This document shows positions 8,658 through 19,082 of a stretch of 64,000 nucleotides of DNA, one piece after another. The notes below the pieces were generated by a model that was given only the letters and a program-made list of their open reading frames with translations, searched no databases and was not told the DNA's origin. Numbering within the stretch: position 1 is the first letter of the stretch; every line of letters begins with the position of its first letter. Source of the DNA: M0108 sp963841065 (GTDB lineage: Bacteria > Pseudomonadota > Gammaproteobacteria > Chromatiales > Chromatiaceae). A program made the translations under genes and the position numbers. Location: assembly GCA_963841065.1 (NCBI GenBank), contig CAWJBI010000043.1, positions 58,774 through 122,773 on the forward strand, given 5' to 3'.

Positions 8658-10668
8658 TCAGCCGCTCACCTTGACCTTGAGTTTCTGGCCCGCCTTGATG
8701 GTGTTGTCCTTGGCGGTCATCTTGTTGAGCTTCTTGAGTCTCGTCCACGCTGGTATCGTACTTGACGGCCACTCGGAAGAGGGTCTCGTTAGCCTTGACC
8801 ACGTGGGTCTTGGATGGCGCTTTTTCCGGCTCGGCCTTGCCCTTGTCGGACTTATCCTTGCCAGACTTGGGATCGGCCTTGGCCAGGGTCGGCTTGGCAT
8901 CCGCCTTGCCCTTGGCGGCGCCCACCTTGGGAGCGGCCAGGGCAACACGGCTGTTGGCTTTGGCATCGGACTTACCAGTGGCGGACTTTGCCTTGGGATC
9001 GGCAAGGGCGACACGGGTGCTGGCCTTGGCGTCGGCCTTACCGGGGCCGGAATTTGCCTTGGGATCGGCCTTGCCGGTGGCGGACTTAGCCTTGGTATCG
9101 GCAAGGGCGACACGGGTGTTGGCCTTGGGGTCGCCCTTACCAGTGGCAGTTTTAGCCTTGGTATCGGCCAGGGCTACACGTGTATTGGCCTTGGGTTCGG
9201 CCATGTCGAAATCAGGCTTGGCTTTTGTATCGGCCTTGCGATTGGCGGTCCTGGCCTTGGGTTCGACCATATCGAAATCGACTCTGTCGAAATCGGGCTT
9301 GTCCGAGATTTCGACCCTGGCAATGGTGGGTTGGGCCCTGGGTGCGGCCTTGACAGGCTCGGGTTTCACGCTGGCCTTGGCGAGGACCGGCTCGGGACGG
9401 GTGACCGTTCTGACACTGACAAACTCGGATTCCGGCTCGGATGCGAATTCGGGCTCGTACTTTTCCTGCCGGGCGATCATGGCCGGCGCCGACGCAACCG
9501 GTTGTCCCGAAACGCGTTCGGTGGTCCCGGCCGGCAGCCAGACGCTGGCGCCCGCCGGAATGCTGGCGTTGCCCTTGACGATGGCGTTGCTCCAGGAAGG
9601 ATTCAGGTCGTCCAATTGATAAACGGAGAGCCCGTAATAACCGGCAAGTTGCTGGGCCGACATGGGTTGCTTAAGGACCAAGCGATCGTTGTCGTGCGCC
9701 TTGTGAAAGGCAACGCCGTCGGGGAAGTATTTTTTGGGATTGCCCGCGACCTCGCGGGCGGCGACGAACTGCGAATAGAAATTGCGCGAATCGAAGCCAA
9801 AGGAGTCGCCCTTGTAATTCTCGACGATCTTGCCGATGTCGCTGCCATGGAGGCTCTTGGCCTTGGCGATGCCGCCCTGGCCGTGGTTGTAGGAGGTGAT
9901 GGCCAGGGGCCAGCTACCCAGTTTGCGATGGGCCGCGGACAGATAACGGGCCGCCCCCTCGCAGGCCAGTAGGGGGTCCATACGCTCGTCGAGCTTGTGA
10001 TCGACCTGCAGGTCATAGACGCGCCCCGTGGCCGGCATGAATTGCCAGAGCCCCGCGGCGCCGACACCAGAGCGGGCCTTGGACTGGAAGGAGGATTCCA
10101 CATGCGGCAGGAAGGCGAGGTCCTCGGGGACGCCGTGCTTGCGGAAGATTTCGCGGAAGGCCTGGTCGTAACGACCGCTGATCTCCATGCCGGAGCGGAA
10201 ACGCTCGCGCATGCCCTGCTGGGTGCGCACCCGATCCGCAGCGCCAAAAATGGCGTTCCTGCCGCCCACGGCCTCGAGCTCGGCCTTCATCTCCTCCTCC
10301 GCCGAGGTCAGGGACTCGCCGTAGGTGACCTTACGCTCCAGGGTAGCGAGGCGATCGCGATATTCCTGCTGCTTGCCCTTGACGAAGGCCCGGCGGCTCT
10401 CGCCACTGCCGGGGACCTCGACCACCTCGTAGATGATGCTCATGTATTCATTGTCGTGAATGACGACCTGGGAACGGTCCATTTCCCCATAAACCTTGCG
10501 CCAGAATTCGACGTTATCCTCGATGCCCGGCGGAATCGGGAAGGTCGCGTCCGAGGAAGTCTGGTGAACAGACTTGTATTCGGAGTCGCCGGTGCTGGAG
10601 CAACCGGATAAATAAGTCAGAATTGAAGCCAACAGCGCCAAAAATAGGTACCGGGCAGCCGATGACAT
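8658..10668 (-). CDS. mltD: MltD-like membrane-bound lytic transglycosylase with LysM, frameshifted near its end
   Basis: Cleaves peptidoglycan glycan strands from the outer membrane. The start used has a lipoprotein signal ending LSGC; a GTG two codons earlier is possible. The transglycosylase domain covers about residues 165-300, with the catalytic glutamate in HVESSF (about 191) and AAGLWQFMPATG. Residues about 476-580 are a low-complexity linker of repeated units like ANTRVALADTKAKSATGK, roughly 66 bases each. A LysM domain starts with THVVKANETLFRVAVKYDTSVDE. Around 8738-8743 one extra base shifts the frame; the other frame then supplies LKKLNKMTAKDNTIKAGQKL and stops at 8658, followed by a terminator. 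Without the correction the frame runs on into wbpE, which is not plausible. About 669 residues after correction. Confidence 0.85.
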
Positions 10669-10758
10669 GAGCACTTACTCCCCCCCGCCCCAAACGAGGA
10701 ACTAAAAATACGAAAGTCGTCGCTCGCCCAAGCGACGCACACCTGACACACCCCCTAA

Positions 10759-10788
10759 ACTATAGCTAGTCCGCGATAAAATTGACAA
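10759..10788 (-). promoter_or_regulatory. Sigma-70 promoter for the MltD gene
   Basis: On the minus strand TTGTCA (10783-10788) and TATAGT (10759-10764) are separated by 18 bases, each one base off consensus. Transcription would begin near 10752, leaving a leader of about 85 bases before the lipoprotein start. Confidence 0.5.
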
Positions 10789-10969
10789 GGATTTCCAATG
10801 CCAGGATCACAATCTTCACGTTGGCACCACACCAGCATGAAGATCCCCCGCCAAGACCCCGACTGGCGGGCCTAATCAGGGTCCCAGCCAGAGCCATCCC
10901 GCCCCGTTGGGTTGCTTCCTGGGAGCCATGGCGGGACCATAGGACCGTCAACCCCACCGGAGTCGCCCC

Positions 10970-13900
10970 TTGCCCCTTATTCGCCTAGGTTCCCTGATCT
11001 TCCTGCTGGCCTGGCTATGCCTGGTTGCCGGCCATGCCCTGGCCGCGACCGAGGGCAAGTCCAAGCCCGACGCCGCGCGGGAGGAGGACAAGCGACAGGT
11101 CGTCAGCGACATCCTCGATGCCAAGGAGGATCCCGCGGTCACCATCCGCCTGATCGAGACCCGCATCAAGGAACTGGAGGGCGCCAGCGACGCCGACACC
11201 GCCAAACGCCTGACCGAACTCTACCGCAAGGCCCTGAGCAACATGGAGGTCATGCGCAACCAGGAGGCCAAATCGGCGGCCCTGGCCCAGACCCTGGAGA
11301 ATGCGCCGACCGAGATCCAGCGCCTGCGCAAGGAGATCGAGGCCCTGCGAGCCCAGGCCGAGGATCAGCCGAAGGCGCCCAGGGAAGATATCCCGATCGC
11401 GGAACTCGAGCAGCAGCTCACCCAGGCGGGCGCCGACGAGGCCGCCCTCACCGCCCGCCTCGGCGAGCTGGACAAGAGCCTCTCGGACTGGCCCCAAACC
11501 CTGGCCGCCGCGCGGCAAAGCACCCAGGACGCCCGTAAGGCCCTGGACGATCTCGCGACGGAGGTGGCGCAACCGGCCCCGGAAGGCGAGACAGCGGCCA
11601 CCAAGGAGGCCCGTCTCCTGGCCCAGGAGACGCGCCAACGCGCCTTGCGCGCCGAGCTTGCGCGCCTGGACCGGGAAATCCTGTCCCAGGGCGTGCGCGA
11701 AGACCTCTTGCGGGCGGAACGCGACAAGAATCAACTGGAACTCAAACGTACCCAGGCCCGCGTCGGTCTCCTCCGGGAGGCAATGAGCGCGCGGCGCCTC
11801 GCCGAGGCCGAGCAGGCCAAGCGACAGGCCAAGGCCGCCACGGTCGAGGCGTCGGGGCGTCATGCCCTGGTGGGGGAACTCGCGGCGGTGAACGCGGACC
11901 TGACGGAAAAGCTCGGCGAGGCCACCCGCGCCCAAGGGGCCATCACCACCGAACTGACCCAACTCCGCGCCCAGGCCAAGCGGCTGGAGGAGGAATACCG
12001 CAACACCCGCCAACGGATGGAAATCTCGGGCATCACCGAGGCCATGGGCCAGGTGCTGCTCAACAGCCGTCAGCAACTCCCGGACCCCGCCGAGATCGAG
12101 CAGGCCAACCGCGCCCGGGAACACCGCATCGCCGACGCCAGTCTGCGCGAGATTCGCTACAACGAGGACCTGCAACGCCTGCGCGACCTGGATGGCCAGG
12201 TCGAGGAACGCCTGGCCGCGCTACCCGCCGAAGAGGTCACCGGCGAGTTGCGCGGCCAGGTACGGGAGCAACTCGAACGTCAACGGGAACTCCTCGGCCA
12301 GGCTCAGGAGGCTAACCAGGCTTACCTGCGCCTCCTGGGCGAACTGGACTTCGCCGCCCAGGAACTCCTGCGCACCGTCAACGCCTACCAGCGGTTTCTG
12401 GCCCAGCATCTCTTGTGGACCCGCAGCGCGCCGCCCGTCATGGGCATGGACGCCTTCACCTCGGTGCCCCGCGGCCTGGCCTGGCTGTTGGCACCCTCCC
12501 ATTGGCAAGAGGTCCTGAAGGTCCTGCTCTACGAGGCCACGAGTTCCCCCCTCTTCTGGCTCAGCCTGGCGCCCCTCATCTGGCTGCTGTTTCGGGGCAA
12601 GGCCATCCGGCGGGCCATTCTGCTGGGTGCCGAACCCCTGCGGCGCGTCCAGACCGACAGCTTCCATCATACCCTTGTCGGGCTGGCCCTCACCCTCCTG
12701 CTGGCGCTGCGCTGGCCTCTATTCATGGCCGTCATCGGCTGGCGACTCGAGGCCTCGACGGTGGCGACGGTCTTCAGCAAGGGCGTCGGCTTTGCCATCA
12801 TCGCCGTTTCAACCAGCTTTTTTTCCCTGCTCTTCTTTAACCTGCTGTGCATGCCCGGCGGCGTGGCCGACCGCCACTTCCGGTGGACGGGGGCCATCAT
12901 GGGCCTGATCCGGCGTAACGTGACCTGGGCGACGGCGACCCTGGTGCCCATTTCCTTCGTCGTCGCCCTCCTCTTCGCCGACCCCAATGCCACCTTCGGG
13001 CTGGGGCTGCAACGGATCAGCCTCATCGTCCTCATGGTGGGCCTGACCGCCTTTCTCGGCAGGCTCGCGCATCCCACCCACGGCGTCCTGAAGAATTACC
13101 TCGCGCTGCACCCCGAAGGCTGGTCCTACCGGCTACGGCATGTCTGGTATTTCGGCATCCTCGCCATCCCGCTGGGGCTATCCCTGCTCGCCATTTTTGG
13201 CTTTGTTTTTACCGCCGCCACCCTCCTGGGCTCCCTGGTCCAGCAACTCTGGTTGATTTTGGCCCTGGTCATCCTGCAGCAATCCATCCTGCGCTGGCTG
13301 GGCGTCACCCACCGCCGCCTGGCCCTGCAGGTCGCCTTGGATCACACCGCGGAAGGGCAAGAGCCGGAGGCAACGACGGGAGCCATCAACCCGGTCACGG
13401 AGCGGCGGATGGAACTGGTCAGCCTGGATGAGCAGACCCGGCGCCTGATCAACGCCGTCATCTTCGTGGGGGCCCTGCTGGGCCTCTGGGCCATCTGGTC
13501 CGATGTGGTTCCGGCCTTTACCCGCCTCCAGGACATCGCCCTCTGGACCTACATGGGCCTGGTGGACGGCGAGGAGAAGCTCAAGACCTTTTCCCTGGCC
13601 AGCGTGGCCTTCATCCTCGCCACCATTGCCATGGCCACCATCGCCGTCCGCAACCTGCCGGCGCTCCTGGAAATTCTCCTGCTGGATCGCTTCTCCGTCT
13701 CGCCCGGCGCCCGCTACGCCATCAAAACCCTCACCGCCTACACCCTCATCGCCATCGCCGCCATGACGGTGTCCAGCACCCTGGGCATTTCCTGGGGGCG
13801 GGTCCAGTGGCTGGTGGCGGCCCTGAGCGTGGGTATTGGCTTCGGCTTGCAGGAGATCGTGGCCAACTTCATCAGCGGCATCATCATCCTGTTCGAGCGC

Positions 13901-14431
13901 CCGGTGCGGGTCGGCGACGTGGTGACCATCGGCCAAACCACGGGCACCGTGACCAAGATCCGCATCCGCGCCACCACGGTACGCAACTGGGACCGCCAGG
14001 AACTCCTGGTCCCGAACAAGGAATTCATCACCAACCACCTGTTGAACTGGACCCTGAGCGATTCCCTCAACCGGGTCGTCATCAGCCTGGGCGTGGGGTA
14101 CGAGGATGACGTGCGCCTGGCGATACGGCTCATGGAGGAGGCGGTGGCGGGCAATGACCGGGTGCTGAAGGAGCCCCCACCCAGCTTCATCTTCGAACGC
14201 TTTGGCGACAGCGCCCTGCTCCTGCAGGCCCGCTGCTTCGTCCCGGAGGTGGAGGATCGGGTGCCGGTCATTTCGGACCTGCAACAAGTAATCCTGGACA
14301 AGTTCCGCGCCCACGGCATTTCCCTCGCCTTCCCCCAGCGCGACATTCACCTGCGCGCCTCCGACCCCCTGGAGGTGCGCGTCCGCCGAGAAGGCCCGGG
14401 ACCTGGCGGCAACCCCCGACCGGACTTATAG
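10970..14431 (+). CDS. MscK/KefA-type mechanosensitive channel
   Basis: A large mechanosensitive channel that would release solutes on hypo-osmotic shock. The 1153-residue product has a signal peptide (ending GHALA), a long periplasmic coiled-coil region (about residues 30-480, rich in Arg/Glu/Gln/Ala), a block of about eleven hydrophobic segments, and a C-terminal MscS domain from about 930. The pore and beta-domain motif GIGFGLQEIVANFISGI is near residue 956, followed by FERPVRVGD and VRNWDRQELLVPNKEF. Size and order match MscK/KefA rather than the small MscS. The start is TTG, supported by GGAG seven bases upstream and the signal peptide immediately after. Single-gene unit, divergent from mltD. 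Confidence 0.9.
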   Translation: MPLIRLGSLIFLLAWLCLVAGHALAATEGKSKPDAAREEDKRQVVSDILDAKEDPAVTIRLIETRIKELEGASDADTAKRLTELYRKALSNMEVMRNQEAKSAALAQTLENAPTEIQRLRKEIEALRAQAEDQPKAPREDIPIAELEQQLTQAGADEAALTARLGELDKSLSDWPQTLAAARQSTQDARKALDDLATEVAQPAPEGETAATKEARLLAQETRQRALRAELARLDREILSQGVREDLLRAERDKNQLELKRTQARVGLLREAMSARRLAEAEQAKRQAKAATVEASGRHALVGELAAVNADLTEKLGEATRAQGAITTELTQLRAQAKRLEEEYRNTRQRMEISGITEAMGQVLLNSRQQLPDPAEIEQANRAREHRIADASLREIRYNEDLQRLRDLDGQVEERLAALPAEEVTGELRGQVREQLERQRELLGQAQEANQAYLRLLGELDFAAQELLRTVNAYQRFLAQHLLWTRSAPPVMGMDAFTSVPRGLAWLLAPSHWQEVLKVLLYEATSSPLFWLSLAPLIWLLFRGKAIRRAILLGAEPLRRVQTDSFHHTLVGLALTLLLALRWPLFMAVIGWRLEASTVATVFSKGVGFAIIAVSTSFFSLLFFNLLCMPGGVADRHFRWTGAIMGLIRRNVTWATATLVPISFVVALLFADPNATFGLGLQRISLIVLMVGLTAFLGRLAHPTHGVLKNYLALHPEGWSYRLRHVWYFGILAIPLGLSLLAIFGFVFTAATLLGSLVQQLWLILALVILQQSILRWLGVTHRRLALQVALDHTAEGQEPEATTGAINPVTERRMELVSLDEQTRRLINAVIFVGALLGLWAIWSDVVPAFTRLQDIALWTYMGLVDGEEKLKTFSLASVAFILATIAMATIAVRNLPALLEILLLDRFSVSPGARYAIKTLTAYTLIAIAAMTVSSTLGISWGRVQWLVAALSVGIGFGLQEIVANFISGIIILFERPVRVGDVVTIGQTTGTVTKIRIRATTVRNWDRQELLVPNKEFITNHLLNWTLSDSLNRVVISLGVGYEDDVRLAIRLMEEAVAGNDRVLKEPPPSFIFERFGDSALLLQARCFVPEVEDRVPVISDLQQVILDKFRAHGISLAFPQRDIHLRASDPLEVRVRREGPGPGGNPRPDL

Positions 14432-14482
14432 CCAGCGCGAGTCACGCCGGGGCGGAGGCGGAGATCGGCAGGTGGTGGGAGG

Positions 14483-14580
14483 GTCGGGTGGGGGCTGGCG
14501 GGGGTGTCGACAGCAGGGATGCTGTCGCCAAGCCTACAGGGACGTATTCACGGCGTCCCCTGCCAGACACCACCCGGCCC
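14483..14580 (-). repeat. 100-nt palindromic element, copy B (inverted, diverged arms)
   Basis: The core and inner hairpin of the element are here in reverse orientation: CGACAGC-AGGGAT-GCTGTCG at 14508-14527, then CCAAGCCTACAGGGACGTAT. The outer arms are recognisable but no longer perfectly complementary. It sits between the convergent MscK and DUF5619-like genes, the same kind of setting as copy A. Confidence 0.85.
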
Positions 14581-14609
14581 GGAACACCGAAAACACAGGT
14601 GTTTGAGGT

Positions 14610-14918
14610 CTACATCTCCAGCGGCAGGTAGAAAAAAACGAAACGCCCGCCCTCGACATCCAGCATCAGGGTGGCGCCATGGTGGATGCCATAGTCCACG
14701 TAGCCGGGCGTGGCGCTGTCCAGGTGGCACTCGCTGGAATGCTGGGGCGACTCGAAATCCCGGTCCCGGTCATACCAGGACAGGAGCATGCAATCCCCCA
14801 GGCGGGCCCTGGCCTCCCGATCCGCCAGCCCCATGGCGGCGCGGTAATCCACCAGAGGTGGGTCGGGATCAAGCTGTACCCGCGTCACAGGGGACAAGTC
14901 GGGAGTCGTCTTACACAT
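14610..14918 (-). CDS. DUF5619-like conserved protein
   Basis: A 102-residue soluble protein with the conserved block LLSWYDRDRDFESPQHSSEC and then PGYVDYGIHHGATLMLDVEGGRFVFFY (in two stretches), which I associate with the DUF5619 family of small uncharacterised proteins. Function unknown. The start chosen has GAGGAG about ten bases upstream; a longer frame from 14975 lacks such support. The gene lies 22 bases downstream of the aminopeptidase N gene on the same strand and may be cotranscribed with it. Confidence 0.7.
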   Translation of the reverse strand: MCKTTPDLSPVTRVQLDPDPPLVDYRAAMGLADREARARLGDCMLLSWYDRDRDFESPQHSSECHLDSATPGYVDYGIHHGATLMLDVEGGRFVFFYLPLEM

Positions 14919-14940
14919 CGCCAATTTCTTCTCCTCAAAT

Positions 14941-17577
14941 TCAGGCCAGGCCCTTCGCGGCCACTTCATAGACATCCTTCGACAGCTTGGGCACGGCCAG
15001 GATGCTCTCCAGTTCCGCCCGCATCAGGCCCTGACGATGGGCGTCGTAGCGGCGCCAGCGGACCAGGGACTGGAGCAGACGGGCGGCGATCTGGGGATTG
15101 AGGGGATCCAGTTCGAGGACCCGCTCGCGCAGGAAGGCATAGCCGGCGCCATCGGCGGCATGGAAGGGCAGGGGGTTGGCGCAGAAGCTGGCCACCAGGC
15201 TGCGCACCCGGTTCGGGTTGGTGGGGCTGTAGGCGGGATGCCCCAGCAGGGCCCGCACCCGTTCCAGGGTACCCGGCCCCTTGGCGCTGGCCTGGATGGC
15301 AAACCATTTATCAAGGACCAGGGCATCATCGGCCCACTGGTCGTAAAAGGCCGTCAGGGCCTGCTCCCCGGCCGCGCCGCCCGCATCCACCAGCAGCCGC
15401 AGGGCGGCGATCTGGTCGGTCATGTTGTGGCCAGCCGCGAACTGGTCACGACAGAGCCCCAGGGCCTCACCCTCCCCCGCCGCCACCAGGTAGCCCAGAC
15501 ACAGATTCTTGAGGGCGCGCCGACCCATGGCCTCGGGGCTGGGTTCATAGGGCCCGCTATCCTGGTGCCTGTCATAGCCCGCCCGGAACTCCCCGCTCAA
15601 TTCCCGCCCCAGGCGCGGCCAGGAGGGCCTCCCGGGCCTGGTGGATCGCCTCCACGGCGACCAGGGCCATCTGGTCCCCCAGATAAGACTCGCTGGGCAA
15701 GGTCAGGATCTCGGCGATCAAGGCCGGCTCCGCCCGGGCATCCGTCAGGGCGCGCCGACCGGCCTCGAAAAAGCCCGCCGGGAGCGGCTGCCCTGGCTCC
15801 GCCACCCAGGCCAGCAAGAGCCGCTGCGCCAGGGTCTGGGCCGCCTCCCAGCGGTTGAAGCCATCGCTGTCATGGGCCATGAGGAAGAGGAGATCCGCAT
15901 CGCTATAGTCAAAATGGACCTTGACGGGGGCCGAGAAGCCGCGCAGCAAGGAGGGCAAGGGCGGCTCGGGCATCTCGACAAAGCGGAAGACCTGCTCCGG
16001 CTCCCGCACCTCCAGCAGCCGGGTGCCTGCCCGGATCACCCCCGCTCTCCCCCGCCAGTCGTAGCGGGCAGATCCCGCCCCTGGTGGTCGAGCAGGCCCA
16101 GGGCCAGCGGGATATGCAGGGCCTCCTTGAGGGGCTGCCCCGGCGTGGGCGGGGTCTGCTGGCGCACCCGCAGTTCATAGGTCTGGGCGGCGGGGTCATG
16201 GGTCCCGACGATCTCCAGTTCCGGGGTCCCCGCCTGGCTGTACCAGCGCTTGAACTGGCCAAGATCCCGCCCGCTCACCGCCTCCATGCAGGCAACAAAG
16301 TCATCCGTCGTCACCGCCTGGCCATCATGGCGGCTGAAATAGAGATCGGTGGCGCGCCGAAATAGGGCGGGCCCCAGCAACAGGGCCAACATCCGCGCCA
16401 GTTCCGCGCCCTTTTCATAGACGGTGGCGGTGTAGAAGTTGTTGATCTCGATATAGGAGTCCGGCCGCACCGGGTGGGCCAGGGGGCCCGAGTCCTCGGC
16501 GAACTGGCGGGCGCGCAGCATCCGCACGTCGGCGATGCGCTTGACGCCCCGGGAACCCCGGTCGGCGGAGAACTCCTGATCCCGGAAGACGGTAAAGCCC
16601 TCCTTGAGGCTCAACTGGAACCAATCCCGGCAGGTGACGCGGTTGCCGGACCAGTTGTGGAAGTATTCGTGGGCAATGACCCCCTCGACCCACTGAAAGT
16701 CCTGATCCGTGGCCGTATCCGGGCTCGCCAGCACGGCCTTGGCGTTGAAAATATTGAGGCCCTTGTTCTCCATGGCGCCCATGTTGAAGTGACTGACGGC
16801 GACGATGTTATAGACATCCAGGTCGTACTCCCGCCCGTAGCGGTCCTCGTCCCAGCCCATGGCGTTCTTGAGGGCCCGCATGGCGTGACCACACTTATCC
16901 AGGTTTTCCGGCTCCACCCAGATATTCAGCGCCACCTTCCGCCCGGAGGCGGTGCGAAAGCGATCCGATACCCGACTCAGATCCCCCGCCACCAGGGCGA
17001 AGAGATAGCTGGGCTTGGGATAGGGATCATCCCAGCAGGCCCGGTGACGGCCATCCGGCAGATCCTCGGTCCCGGCTGGGTTGCCATTGGCGAGCAAGAC
17101 CGGATACTGGCCCCGGTCTGCCTCCAGGCTGACGGCGAAGCGGGCCATGACATCGGGGCGGTCCAGGAAATAGGTGATGCGGCGAAAGCCCTGCGCCTCG
17201 CATTGGGTGCAGAGCATGCCATTGGAGAGATACAGACCCTCCAGGGCGGTATTCTGGTCGGGGTGGATACGCACCCACGTCTCCAGGCGGAACTGATCCG
17301 GCACCTGAAAGAGGGTCAGGGCTTCGTCATCTACGGCATATTCATGAGGCGCCAGGTCCCGGCCGTCCAAGGCGATCCCATCCAGTGCGAGCCCCTCCCC
17401 GTCCAGCCGCAGGGAGCCATCACCCCGCGTCGCCGCCGGGTTGCGGCGCAGTTCCAGGGTGGCCGCCACCTGGGTCTCCGCCGCCGCCAGCTGGAAGCTC
17501 AGCGCCACGGCGTCAATGAGAAACTCGGGGGGGCGGTAGCCCGCGAGACGGATGACGGTGGGGGCGGTGCTGGGCAT
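14941..17577 (-). pseudogene. pepN: Aminopeptidase N, broken by two frameshifts
   Basis: M1-family zinc aminopeptidase that removes N-terminal residues from cytosolic peptides. Fragment one (17577 to 16036) carries the whole catalytic domain: GAMENK near residue 266 and HEYFHNWSGNRVTCRDW with the zinc ligands near 301, then the downstream glutamate in LKEGFTVF. A missing G in a G-run near 16040 moves the rest to another frame (fragment two, to 15572), and an extra G near 15585 restores the original frame for the C-terminal domain (fragment three, to 14941). Total length equals 878 residues, the usual PepN size, and the two shifts cancel. Both lie in G homopolymers, so sequencing error is at least as likely as real inactivation. 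Confidence 0.88.
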
Positions 17578-17749
17578 GGGACTCCTCGCGCGAGTGATGA
17601 AACGCCTTGACGGAGCGGGGACCGGGCATTACAAGGGCAAAGGGGACCCCGAGGTGCCAAAGAGAAGACTTTAATTCCGGCCCGCGGCGCCAATTTCAAC
17701 CGCTCCGGCCTTATCCGACCTTGATACGCGAAAATCGCAGGCGACCAAG

Positions 17750-18004
17750 ATGCCCATCGTAGTGATTTATTCCACCCTCATGTGTCCCTATTGCGTCCGC
17801 GCCAAGCACCTCTTGCAGCGCAAGGGCGTCGACTACCAGGAGATCCGCGTCGATCTGGATGACAAGCAGATGCGCCTCATGATGCAGCGCAGTCAACGCC
17901 GGACCGTGCCCCAGATCTTCATCGACGATTATCACGTCGGTGGCTACGACGACCTGGCGACCCTGGAGGCCCGCGGCGAACTCGACCCCCGGCTCGGCCT
18001 ATGA
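17750..18004 (+). CDS. grxC: Glutaredoxin 3
   Basis: Small glutathione-dependent disulfide reductase of the cytosol. The 84 residues contain the CPYC active site at residues 13-16, the TVPQIFIDD cis-proline segment and GGYDDLATLEARGEL, all typical of GrxC. The length is exactly that of the family. Its stop overlaps the start of the Hsp15 gene by four bases (ATGA), so the two are translationally coupled. Confidence 0.93.
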   Translation: MPIVVIYSTLMCPYCVRAKHLLQRKGVDYQEIRVDLDDKQMRLMMQRSQRRTVPQIFIDDYHVGGYDDLATLEARGELDPRLGL

Positions 18005-18453
18005 GCCAGGCCGCCCGTTCGCCAGGGGGTCCGGGCACTGGGGCGCCCGCCGCCGAGGGGCAGCGCCTGGACAAGTGGCTCTGGGCCGCGCGCTTCTTCA
18101 AGACCCGCCAACTGGCCGCCGAGGCCATCAATGGCGGCAAGATCGAGGTCGAGGGCCAAGGCGCCAAGCCCGGACGTCCCATCCGCCCCGGTGCCCGCCT
18201 GATCATTCATAAGGACTCCCTGGTCTGGGATATTCAGGTACTAGCCCTCGCCCCCCAGCGCCGCCCCGCTGCCGAGGCCGCCCTCCTCTACGAGGAAGGC
18301 GAGGCTAGCCGCGAGCGCCGCCAGGCCCTGGCGCGGGAACGCCGGGAGCTAGGGACCCTCGCCGACCGCCCCGGCCGCCCCACCAAGCGTGACCGGCGCC
18401 AGATCGAACGCTTCACCGACCAGGGGGAGACCCAGCCCCCGGTACGCACCTGA
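18001..18453 (+). CDS. hslR: Heat-shock protein 15, S4-domain RNA-binding protein
   Basis: Hsp15 binds free 50S subunits that carry a nascent chain and helps recycle them. The 150-residue product has an S4 RNA-binding domain at about residues 22-80 (LDKWLWAARFFKTRQLAAEA, then INGGKIEVEG and RPGARLIIHK) and a basic C-terminal helix with RERREL and TKRDRRQIERF, as in HslR. The first 20 residues are an unconserved Gly/Pro-rich lead. It overlaps grxC and is followed closely by a Cys-rich protein gene. Confidence 0.88.
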   Translation: MSQAARSPGGPGTGAPAAEGQRLDKWLWAARFFKTRQLAAEAINGGKIEVEGQGAKPGRPIRPGARLIIHKDSLVWDIQVLALAPQRRPAAEAALLYEEGEASRERRQALARERRELGTLADRPGRPTKRDRRQIERFTDQGETQPPVRT

Positions 18454-18473
18454 CCAGGAGCCCGAGCCCGTCC

Positions 18474-18938
18474 ATGGACCAAGAGATGTTTCGCCAGGCC
18501 TACCAGGCCATCACGGAGCAGGGCTGTCCCTACGAGAAGACCCTCCTCACCCACAACGGCGACTGCCGTCACGCCCAGCGCTTCTGCATCGCCGAGCGCG
18601 AAGGCGTGCGCTGTGGCGCCCCGGCCTCCCAGACCCGCTGCGAGGCCTTCCTGGCCCTGGTCCGCCAAAACGCCCGCTTCGCCCTCAAGGCCACCGACCA
18701 GCGCCCCTCCCTCCCCCACGCCCAGGCCATGCGCGTGCAGGTCGGTGGCCTGCGCGGCCTCCATGCCGCCCTGGAGCCCGACCAGCCGGTGCCCGTCCAG
18801 ATCCCCGACATCGACCAGGTCCTGGACACCGCCAGCCACCGCTTCGGCGACCTGGCCAAGGTCCCCTTCCAGCCCATCCTCCAGCAGATCGCCGCCTTCC
18901 AGGGGCGCAAGCGGTCGCGGGACAAGCGCCCTTTATAA
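18474..18938 (+). CDS. Conserved Cys-rich protein of unknown function
   Basis: A 154-residue soluble protein that I do not recognise as a named family. Its N-terminal third holds five cysteines in an ordered pattern (GCPYEK, GDCRHAQRFCIAE, VRCGAP, TRCEAF), suggesting zinc or iron-sulfur binding, which is inference. The rest is Pro/Gln-rich and predicted helical, ending in a basic tail. It follows the Hsp15 gene by 20 bases and is probably the third gene of that operon. Confidence 0.65.
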   Translation: MDQEMFRQAYQAITEQGCPYEKTLLTHNGDCRHAQRFCIAEREGVRCGAPASQTRCEAFLALVRQNARFALKATDQRPSLPHAQAMRVQVGGLRGLHAALEPDQPVPVQIPDIDQVLDTASHRFGDLAKVPFQPILQQIAAFQGRKRSRDKRPL

Positions 18939-19082
18939 TCTGGAGTTTTGTACTTTCTTAGCCTAGCCTATTCACAGCATGGCATCCCGACGGAGAACCT
19001 TTGCTGGAGATCCAGCATGCTGAGGTTCCCCCGAAATTTAGTCTTCCAAGGGTGACGTAGACTGTCTGTCACACGGGAGACA

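Noticed and set aside
8735..8745. Programmed ribosomal frameshift in mltD
   Set aside because: No slippery heptamer or downstream pseudoknot is visible, and other genes have similar one-base errors.
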